Shown: positions 25,391 through 33,897 of the stretch, piece after piece
Layout: each line of letters opens with the position of its first letter
Numbering within the stretch: the stretch's first letter is position 1
Origin: Phlegmacium glaucopus
Taxonomy: Eukaryota > Basidiomycota > Agaricomycetes > Agaricales > Cortinariaceae
Assembly (NCBI GenBank): GCA_015039465.1
Contig: MU130547.1
Coordinates: 1 to 63,270, forward strand
Reading direction: 5' to 3'
DNA: 63,270 nucleotides
Made by a program: the position numbers and the translations under genes
Notes under the pieces: model-generated
Told to the model about the DNA's origin: nothing
Seen by the model: only the letters and a program-made list of their open reading frames with translations
The model's database searches: none

Positions 25391-25934
25391 TTTCTTTTCC
25401 TTTCCTTTCCTTGTTTCTCCGTTCATTTCCTTGTCTTTTCCATTCTATTCCTTTCTGTTATCTCACTCTTCTGTTTCACAAAACAAAGTCAAGAAAACAA
25501 AAAATTTATAAAACAAACAAAACAAATTAACAAGAAAAAATTTATATACAATCTATTTTTTTATTCTATTGTTTTTTCTACTCCTTCCATCCTTTCTTCC
25601 TCCGCTCCTTCCACCGTCTCCATCTCTGCTTCCAGTCCTTCTTCCACCTCCTCGTCTTCTCCGTCATCCGACTCCTTGTCTTCCGTCTCCTCTTGCATCT
25701 CCGTTTCCACTCCCTTCTCCGCTTTTGTCACCTCCTTCTGCTTGTTCTCCTCTTTTCTCCTTTCTTCTTCCCGTCTCTCCTTCTTGAACTCCCTCCTCAT
25801 CCGCACCTCCATCGCCAACTTTATCTCCTCCTGAGTTTCTGCCAACTTCTTCAACCACCCTCCTATCATCTCCAACACATCTGCCATCCTATCTGTTCCA
25901 TCCGTCTCCAACTCCAGAGCCTCCCTTGCCTTGC
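25391..25934 (-). other. CT-rich segment with an antisense Lys/Glu-rich open frame
   Basis: After the pol stop there is a pyrimidine-rich segment. On the minus strand 25911-25561 encodes a charged, helix-prone peptide (it includes MADVLEMIGGWLKKLAETQ, followed by Glu/Lys/Arg-rich sequence) and is open further upstream through the GGAAAA repeat as Gly-Lys. With the antisense frame at 28997-28640 this looks like one antisense gene at the 3' end of the element, now split by the palindrome. It could also be only a shadow of pyrimidine-rich DNA. Confidence 0.4.
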
Positions 25935-26060
25935 CTTTTCCTTTTCCTTTTCCTTTTCCTTTTCCTTTTCCTTTTCCTTTTCCTTTTCCTTTTCCTTTTC
26001 CTTTTCCTTTTCCTTTTCCTTTTCCTTTCTTTTCCTTTTCCTTTTCCTTTTCCTTTTCCT
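25935..26060 (+). repeat. TTTTCC hexanucleotide microsatellite
   Basis: About 20 copies of CCTTTT with one shortened unit near 26025, followed directly by a 26-base A run (26061-26086). Confidence 0.95.
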
Positions 26061-26086
26061 AAAAAAAAAAAAAAAAAAAAAAAAAA

Positions 26087-29000
26087 ATGGAGGATCAGAG
26101 TCAGAGCGGAACTACGGGGTTCCAGAGTAAACTGGTGACAGAAGCGGAGTTGGACGGAAGGTCGGAGGTCGTTGGAAAGGTGGGGTATATGATTCTAAGG
26201 TTGAGGTTTGGGTTAAAGTCGGGTGTCCCCTAATAGTACTGGGAAGGAGTATGGACTACTGGAAACAACTCCGTCAGAGTTGGACCGGAGTAATGTATGA
26301 CGGAATGTAACAGTACCTCCCTGTCAAGGCCGAGACCCTCGAGGCCACGTGATGGTCCATGCGAGGTTGACGCAGTATAAAGACTGTCGGAGACTGGTGA
26401 TGACTCTTCACTTCGGTTAACTTCCCAAACCCCCATCCATCATGAACAACAACAACAACAACAATGCTGGCTCTTCCCAACAAGCAAAGTTGGAAGTGGC
26501 CCGGGCTCGGATCCAGAGCAAGCAGGAGGTGGAGAAGCAAGTGTGGGAGGCGGAGGAGAAGGAGTTGATGGAGTTGGAGGCAGCGGCAGTGGGATGAGGA
26601 GAACCGGAGAGCGGAGGAGGAGAGGAAGAGAGTAGAAGTGGAGAAAAAGAGTAGAGAGGAGCAGCGGGCTCAGAAGGAAGAGGAGAGAAAGAGGAGAGAA
26701 GCGGAAATAATCGACTTGGATGACGATGAAGTAGAAGAAGAGCCAGAGAACAACAGAACGGAGCCGGGGCCCAGCGTCCCAAAGAAAAGAAAACTAAATG
26801 ACAAAGTAACATCAGGAAAAATGACTTGTGCCCTACATCAGGAAAAATGATTTTGGCCCTAGGTAGCCTTGGGTAATTTGTTAGTATCACATCACTACTC
26901 AGGACATCCCAGGACACCCCAGGACACCCCAGGACACCCCAGAGCAGCACAGGTAAAATTTTGAGTGTCACCCATTTTCTCAGGACACCTTTAGTGTATC
27001 CTGGTGCATTGACCATCTGGACCAAATCACATCAGGAGGCCCTGGGAGTCCCTTAGAATTTATGAATTTTGCTAGAAAATCTTTAACCACTGCGTCCAAA
27101 AAAGTATTTTGCAGTTTTCTCAATAAGGAGAGCTGCTATTAATATAATTTAAACATATTCAGGGTCCTAAAACAATTCTCTACCATCTTTAAAAAATTTC
27201 CTTTTTTGGAATTTATGTAATCTACCCTGACCCAGCACCATATGCTTGAAATCATGCTTATCTGTGATCATGTGACCAATGGTCTGTGCGCCATCCAAAA
27301 GATATATAAACCACCCACAATTTTGTTTTCTTATTCCCTACTTCCCCAGTATTATACTAGTATATTTATGTATCACTATTTTATTATTATTTTATTACTA
27401 GTACTATATATGATGTTTAGAATAATTGAATATAATTTTATTGTTATTATTATTATTCTGTTGTGTGAGACCACTCAAATATCTGGTTTATATATGTTTT
27501 CTAGCATCAGATCCAAAGGGACTAAGGCTGCCTCAGGATGCTCTCACGATGCTCTCAGGTTGCCTCAGGACACTCTCAGGTTGCCTCAGGTTGCCCCAGG
27601 ACAGCCTAAGACTTTTCATACATAGGTAACTTGCACCCCAGGGCGACCTCTTGACCTGAGCGCCCTGAGCTGCCTGAGGCACCCCAGGACATTTCAGGAC
27701 GGCCTAGACAACAGGAAAAATGACTCCTGACCTAGGCCATCCTGAAATGTCCTGGGGTGCCCCAGGCAGCTCAGGGCGCTCAGGTCAAGAGGTCGCCCTG
27801 GGGTGCAAGTTACCTATGTATGAAAAGTCTTAGGCTGTCCTGGGGCAACCTGAGGCAACCTGAGAGTGTCCTGAGGCAACCTAAGAGCATCGTGAGAGCA
27901 TCCTGAGGCAGCCTTAGTCCCTTTGGATCTGATGCTAGAAAACATATATAAACCAGATATTTGAGTGGTCTCACACAACAGAATAATAATAATAACAATA
28001 AAATTATATTCAATTATTCTAAACATCATATATAGTACTAGTAATAAAATAATAACAAAATAGTGATACATAAATATACTAGTATAATACTGGGGAAGTA
28101 GGAAATAAGAAAACAAAATTGTGGGTGGTTTATATATCTTTTGGATGGCGCACAGACCATTGGTCACATGATCACAGATAAGCATGATTTCAAGCATATG
28201 GTGCTGGGTCAGGGTAGATTACATAAATTCTAAAAAGGAAATTTTTTAAAGATGGTAGAGAATTGTTTTAGGACCCTGAATATGTTTAAATTATATTAAT
28301 AGCAGCTCTCCTTATTGAGAAAACTGCAAAATACTTTTTTGGACGCAGTGGTTAAAGATTTTCTAGCAAAATTCATAAATTCTAAGGGACTCCCAGGGCC
28401 TCCTGATGTGATTTGGTCCAGATGGTCAATGCACCAGGATACACTAAAGGTGTCCTGAGAAAATGGGTGACACTCAAAATTTTACCTGTGCTGCTCTGGG
28501 GTGTCCTGGGGTGTCCTGGGGTGTCCTGGGATGTCCTGAGTAGTGATGTGATACTAACAAATTACCCAAGGCTACCTAGGGCCAAAATCATTTTTCCTGA
28601 TGTAGGGCACAAGTCATTTTTCCTGATGTTACTTTGTCATTTAGTTTTCTTTTCTTTGGGACGCTGGGCCCCGGCTCCGTTCTGTTGTTCTCTGGCTCTT
28701 CTTCTACTTCATCGTCATCCAAGTCGATTATTTCCGCTTCTCTCCTCTTTCTCTCCTCTTCCTTCTGAGCCCGCTGCTCCTCTCTACTCTTTTTCTCCAC
28801 TTCTACTCTCTTCCTCTCCTCCTCCGCTCTCCGGTTCTCCTCATCCCACTGCCGCTGCCTCCAACTCCATCAACTCCTTCTCCTCCGCCTCCCACACTTG
28901 CTTCTCCACCTCCTGCTTGCTCTGGATCCGAGCCCGGGCCACTTCCAACTTTGCTTGTTGGGAAGAGCCAGCATTGTTGTTGTTGTTGTTGTTCATGATG

Positions 29001-29352
29001 GATGGGGGTTTGGGAAGTTAACCGAAGTGAAGAGTCATCACCAGTCTCCGACAGTCTTTATACTGCGTCAACCTCGCATGGACCATCACGTGGCCTCGAG
29101 GGTCTCGGCCTTGACAGGGAGGTACTGTTACATTCCGTCATACATTACTCCGGTCCAACTCTGACGGAGTTGTTTCCAGTAGTCCATACTCCTTCCCAGT
29201 ACTATTAGGGGACACCCGACTTTAACCCAAACCTCAACCTTAGAATCATATACCCCACCTTTCCAACGACCTCCGACCTTCCGTCCAACTCCGCTTCTGT
29301 CACCAGTTTACTCTGGAACCCCGTAGTTCCGCTCTGACTCTGATCCTCCATT
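26087..29352. repeat. 3.27-kb near-perfect palindrome inside the chromovirus
   Basis: Left arm 26087-27708 and right arm 27731-29352 are reverse complements over about 1.62 kb each with a 22-nt loop; mirrored positions add up to 55439. A handful of single-base differences are visible (for example 27677 versus 27762, 27700 versus 27739, and two near 27340-27400), mostly transitions. The inner part of each arm (to 26836 and 28603) is a ~880-bp repeat found also at 7.4 and 62.8 kb; the outer part copies the 3' end of the chromovirus, the first 75 bp of its 3' LTR and 150 bp of the TIR element in that LTR. The left arm therefore holds an inverted copy of the right. It ends in an A run at 26061-26086. 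Confidence 0.92.
28640..28997 (-). other. Antisense open frame upstream of the 3' LTR, also copied in the left arm
   Basis: On the minus strand from 28997 (mirror 26442 on +) an ATG followed by AAC repeats starts a peptide with MNNNNNNNAGSSQQ, then Glu/Arg-rich helix, interrupted by TGA near the middle, and then EIIDLDDDEVEEEPE and PKKRKL, a basic motif of nuclear-localisation type. It runs opposite to gag-pol and reads toward the Lys/Glu-rich frame at 25911-25561. Unknown function, possibly an antisense accessory gene. Confidence 0.4.
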
Positions 29353-30116
29353 TCGCTCCGTCTTTTATTTCTATTTTTCATATCACACCACTTCTTATTT
29401 AATTAATTAATTATTATTGTATCATTCCTTTATTTATTTCATATCTCCGTTATGTCCATATTAGTACTTAAACAGCCCCAGCCTAGCAGGGATCCCCATC
29501 CTTTCCTCTTTGGATCCCCTGCTAGGTAAGTCACTTGTAGATATCTTTTCTGAAATATTATTAACTTTGGATCCCCTGCTAGCTTGACTAAGTCAGCGTC
29601 GCAGTTGCCCTAACAAGTACTCTCCCTTGTCTCCGGTTCTACTCCACCTATGTCCGACTCTGAGACTTTTCCATATCATTCCAACTCTTCCGACGTCACT
29701 CCAAAACTCATTACCACTTCTTTGCCACTACCACTATTCTTTGTCATCATCCTTCCCACCATCAGTCAGCATACCTGCCATGGATTGTTCACCCAAGAAT
29801 GCAGGACCTTTCCGGGAGCAGAACGCAGCACTTATATTTATCTTTTATATTTCGGTTGCTATTCCTTTATTTATTTAAGTACTCAAAACTTGTATGTTTT
29901 TCCTCAGTTTGAATATCAACTTTGTTTCCTCCTCTTGTTCATCCTCTAAGTCACTGAGGTCTTCTGTCTTATTCCTTCTTCTTCTGTTCCAAAATCAGGA
30001 CACCTTAGGAGCTGGGCGGCACAGCACACACGCTGAGGCCAATGTCCTTTCCGATTACTAGTTCCGGTTCCGTTCTGGAGTAACTCTGACGTGACTTCCT
30101 TGTTCTAAACTTAACA
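29126..30116 (+). repeat. 3' LTR of the chromovirus, split by a 412-bp TIR element
   Basis: Begins TGTTACATTCC at 29126, is interrupted at 29204-29615, resumes with the same sequence as the 5' LTR and ends CTTAACA at 30116, followed by the target duplication TTCTC. Confidence 0.9.
29204..29615. mobile_element. Short TIR element (TTAGGG...CCCTAA) in the 3' LTR
   Basis: 412 bp, starts ATTAGGGGACACCC and ends GCCCTAACA. The LTR sequence AGTACT is present on both sides (29198-29203, 29616-29621), a probable 6-bp target duplication. Interior holds an inverted pair CCTAGCAGGG / CCCTGCTAGG and a second GGATCCCCTGCTAG copy. No coding capacity. A second copy is at 47769-48765. Confidence 0.8.
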
Positions 30117-30440
30117 TTCTCATATTTTTAAAAATATGAAATGCTGGTCCTGGGTATTTAGTCTGGTCCCAGACCCGGCATGACCTCTGGCACCCTCTCT
30201 TGGATCAGCCTTCTCTATCACAGTCCAATTTTCCTACTCAAAAATGAATACAAATTACATTTACTATCTATAATACACTGTTTCTCATATTTTAAAAAAT
30301 ATGTAATGCCGGTGCCTGGTATTGAGTCCGGTCCCAGACCTGGCATGACCTCCGGCACCTTCTATAATACACTTTTTTTAAAATTTTAACAAATATATAC
30401 TGCTAATTCCATGTCCTAAGGCCAGTACTGGTGCCGGAAA
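30117..30440 (-). repeat. Continuation of the reverse 165-bp array
   Basis: Starts TTCTCATATTTTT, completing the unit cut by the chromovirus at 19855, runs for about two units and passes into the terminal inverted region of the foldback element. Confidence 0.88.
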
Positions 30441-30646
30441 ATGCTTACCGGCCAGGCTAATGATAGGTTTGCCCAGCATATGAAGGTGCCATAGGCATTC
30501 CATGAATCTGTATCTTTTAACACAGTGTGTAGTTCCCAATATGGCACACTGTATTCATGGATTCACAGGGCCCTGTGAATCTGTATCATTCAACACACTG
30601 TAACCGTTCCTTGAATCATATCATTCGGTACACTGTAGTGTCCCTA

Positions 30647-31328
30647 TGTGCTTTGGTATTCATTTGATGCTCAGGTGTATCATTGATGTCATCAGCTGAT
30701 ATAATAATGTGCATTGTTTTGGATGTCCTCAACCATCATAATGTGCAATTTGCCACCCTACATGACAGAGGAGGATGCAAAGGAGCAGGAACACCTGTCA
30801 TGATGTCATGTGGTTTGTCTGGTTCTTGCATGCAGATTGAAAGCATTTTTGTCCTGGTTCACTACACAGTTCTGGTCCTGAACTTGATGAGGATGCCCAA
30901 CAATTCTGTGTGGTACATTTCACCAAGGCTAAAAGTGATGCAGGACCTCAAGTGAAAAAAAATTGTCAGTAAGTAATTGAGTAAATAATAGATATTTTGC
31001 CCTGTTTTGTGACTATTTCCTGAATACAAAATCAAGTGAGAACATATTGTAGACAGTATCTTTGAGGAACAGTTCCAAGTTTTCAAATGAGTCCAATTTG
31101 ATATTTCAGTCTCAAAAATTTGTAGCTCTGGCCTCAATTAAAAAGACAATATCAGAAGTAGGCCAATGTGTATGATTTCTTCTTTTCCTTTGTTCTCTTG
31201 TAGCTTATTTCTTCTGACATCACTTCTTCAGTGATGACTCATTCAATAATTTTTGAGCCATTCCTTGTTATGTTCAGCTTCACAAATACTTTCATGATTT
31301 TTTGACCACAACTGGTTTTTTCTGTTAG
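30647..31328. other. Non-coding, no gene seen
   Basis: No credible gene. Holds only short open frames. The 5-bp sequence GTTAG at its end is the target of the next LTR. Confidence 0.4.
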
Positions 31329-31906
31329 TGTTACATTCCGTTATACGTTACTCCGGTCCGACTCTGTTGGAGTTGTTTCTGGTAGTCCGTACTCCTTTCC
31401 AGTACTCTCCCTTGTCTCTGGTTCTACTCCACTTATGTCCAACTCCGATTTTCCGTATCATTCCAACTCTTCCGACATCACTCCAAACTCATTACCACCT
31501 CTTCACCACTACCACTATTCTTTGTCATCATCCTTCCCACCATCAGTCAGCATACCTGCCATGGATTATTCACCCAAGAATGCAGGACCTTTCCAGGAGC
31601 AGAACGCAGCACTTATATTTATCTTTTATATTTTCAGTTGCTATTCCTTTATTTATTTAAGTACTCGAAACTTGTATGTTTTCCCTCAGTTCGAATATCA
31701 ACTTTGTTTCCTCCTCTTGTTCGTCCTCTAAGTCACTGAGGTCTTCCGTCTTATTCCTTCTTCTTCCGGTTCCAAAATCAGGACATTGTAGGAGCTGGGC
31801 AGCACAGCACATACGCTGAGGCCAATGTCCTTTCTGTTACTTGTTCCGGTTCCGTTCTGTCCATTCCAGAGTAACTCCGACGTGACTCCTTGTTTTAAAC
31901 TTAACA
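31329..31906 (+). mobile_element. Solo LTR of the chromovirus family, target duplication GTTAG
   Basis: 578 bp, TGTTACATTCCG to AACTTAACA, highly similar to the LTR at 19856-20427. Direct repeats GTTAG at 31324-31328 and 31907-31911. No internal region, so it formed by LTR-LTR recombination. Confidence 0.92.
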
Positions 31907-31911
31907 GTTAG

Positions 31912-32525
31912 CAAGCTTTGTTATTATTATTATTTAGAAGGACATAGTCCTCATGGTACACAGTACACATGTACAGGAAGTTAGTTGCAGGAGCATATCT
32001 AAATAGGGATTTGCAGGGGTCAACCCTGGGGTTTGAAGGGTTTCTGATTCTTTCAGACAAATTCACAAATTGTAACCTTAGAACCCATGCAAATGCTTTG
32101 TATAATGGATCAAAATTTAAGTATGGATTACCTCCTGATATCATCCAAAAATTAGAGTAGGTAGACTATATTCTATGCTACTAATCCCCAGGGGTTTACA
32201 AGGGTATACCCCAGGGTTTGCTCATGGGTTAAAACCTCAGAGTTGAAGGACTAATTGATTTATTTTTCTTCCTATAGAAGAAACAGCAAGTAAACAATAT
32301 GATATAAAGCCATAAATATCTACTCAAGATATCCAAAAGTCTTCCACAAAAATTTTGAGCCCAAAATATTAGTAGAAACAGAAGTAATAAGGTTTTTATT
32401 TTGACCAAGGATTTTAAATATGTACATCTGAGAAAATTTGGCTCTGACCTGACAATCTCTATATTTAAAGGGTGTGTTAAGTCAATGCCTATCTAAGACT
32501 ACAAGAACCACACCCCCCTACTGAT
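31912..32525. other. Non-coding, no gene seen
   Basis: Starts with a TTATTATTATTA run; otherwise AT-rich unique sequence without gene signals. Confidence 0.4.
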
Positions 32526-32965
32526 CACTGCTGGCACTGGGTGGTGTTTCCCTTAGAAAAACTTATTTTTAGATAAGTTTTGTCATTTCCAAATAATTTT
32601 TCTCATGAAAACACAAAAAGTATTTCTGAAGGAAAAATTCTAAAAATACATCAGGTGTTTCTCATGTGTTTCCCAAAGATAAATCTTATGTTTTTTTAAA
32701 GGTTTTCCATTCAGAAACAGCAGGGAAACACCTGTTCCACTCAGTGATTGGTGAAATAGGTGTTTCCCTGCTGTTTCTGAAAGGAAAACCTTTTTAAAAA
32801 AATAAGATTTATCTTTGGGAAACACATGAGAAACACCTGATGTATTTTTAGAATTTTTCCTTCAGAAATCTTTTTTGTATTTTCATGAGAAAAATTATTT
32901 GGAAATGACAAAACATGTCTAAAAATGAGTTTTTCTAAGGGAAACACCCCTCAGTGCCAGCAGTG
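32526..32965. mobile_element. 440-bp foldback element (near-complete hairpin)
   Basis: Left end CACTGCTGGCACTG and right end CAGTGCCAGCAGTG are inverted, and complementarity continues to a ~15-nt loop near 32745 (words GTGTTTCCC, TCTCATG, CAGCAGGGAAACACCTG in both orientations). GAT occurs on both sides (32523-32525, 32966-32968), a possible 3-bp target duplication as for PIF/Harbinger-type elements. Non-coding. Confidence 0.8.
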
Positions 32966-32968
32966 GAT

Positions 32969-33897
32969 GAAGCAGCAGAGTAAAGGTGGGTCAGCATATC
33001 CACCACCATTTTGGACTATGCTCCCCTGTTAAAATCCTGAGAGAAAGGAAGCAATGGTGTGTTTAGGTGAACTTGTTGGGCGAAGGTGGGGTCCACTAAG
33101 TGGATGGCTTCATTATTTACCATAAATCAGAGCTTCAAAATAAGCCCAAGAATGTTAGAAATGATTGAGAATTGAGTAATATCAATCAAAATCCATATAC
33201 TGTATTCTACTACTTAGTCTATATTTCATATATATTTTTCAGTGTTCACAATAACTTGCCTATTTTTTATTTGATCTTGGAGCTGTTTTGAAAGTGTTTT
33301 TGTGGAGAATAATGCTACTGATTAGAGTTTTCAAAATATCACAACTGTAACTGCTTGGCCCAGTTATGATTGATCTGGTGACTGGTCTGGTATGATGTAT
33401 CAGCTTTTTTGTGGTTGTGCAACCAGACCTGTAAAGACTAAAAGACATATTTTTATGTTCTGGGTCCATCAGTAAGGTCAGGGTTTTTCTATGGGTGCTA
33501 TGGGGCACGGTCCAGCACTGTCAATCAAAGACCCTTTGCTATGTCACTATAGGTTGCTATGGGACTCTATACAGTATAGTACTTGACAGCTCTTGACAGT
33601 TTCCCATAGTGCTATTTTTTGACCCTGAAAACCTGAATTTGCTGATGTCAGTTAAGAAGTGGTAAAGTAATACATTTTCATAGATTCTCCAACTTCAAAT
33701 TTATCCAGAGCATATTTTAATTGAAAGTAGACTACAAATGGTCCATAGTCTGATAATTGGACTACTGGTTCCTCCAATATGATCAGTTCAATCCTGTGCA
33801 ATATCTCTATTGCCACTGTACTCAGTCTCTCTTTCTTATATTCATGAATTCAAATTCCAACTGCTCCACCTTCCCTTATTCTTGTTAGATTTGCTTA
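32969..33897. other. Non-coding, possible small TIR element at ~33468-33647
   Basis: No gene. About 33468-33647 starts CATCAGTAAGGTCAGGGTTT and ends with a diverged inverted copy, AAACCTGAATTTGCTGATG, resembling the ends of the element at 16399-17578. No target duplication confirmed. Confidence 0.35.

Larger units (their letters stand above)
19856..30116 (+). mobile_element. Ty3/gypsy chromovirus, 10.26 kb, with both LTRs and 5-bp target duplication
   Basis: The 5' LTR (19856-20427) starts TGTTACATTC and ends CTTAACA; the 3' LTR is 29126-30116. The host site TTCTC is duplicated at 19851-19855 and 30117-30121, which proves the two LTRs belong to one insertion. Order: LTR, gag, protease-RT-RNase H-integrase-chromodomain, a CT-rich region, a 3.27-kb palindrome, LTR. 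The coding part is decayed: one in-frame TGA in gag, two in pol and one frameshift near 23400. The 3' LTR was later split by a 412-bp TIR element; without it the LTR is 573 bp against 572 bp for the 5' one. Three solo LTRs of the same family are in this window. Confidence 0.9.
15384..30644. mobile_element. Foldback DNA element built of inverted ~165-bp tandem arrays, split by nested insertions
   Basis: The left end (from GGGACACTACAGTGTGCC at 15384) and the reverse complement of the right end (GGGACACTACAGTGTACC, finishing at 30644) are inverted copies, each next to a TA dinucleotide (15382-15383, 30645-30646). Similarity continues inward for over 200 bp on both sides (blocks CACACTG, CAGTACTGGCCTTAGGAC, GGTTTGCCCAGCATATGAAGG in one or other orientation) and then into ~165-bp repeats, forward on the left and reverse on the right. 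Removing the Ty3 element (19856-30116 plus one 5-bp duplication) and the TA element (16399-17578 plus TA) leaves about 3.8 kb. The single-copy centre (18.48-18.82 kb) holds no intact transposase. TA duplication and ends suggest a non-autonomous Tc1/mariner-like foldback element. Confidence 0.75.

Noticed and set aside
25693..26130. Phe/Leu-rich 145-codon frame
   Set aside because: Translation of the TTTTCC microsatellite and pyrimidine-rich DNA.
26087..29352. Palindrome as a pure assembly artefact
   Set aside because: Several base differences between the arms are visible and the inner repeat exists elsewhere in the window, so a real rearrangement is more likely; it still needs long-read proof.
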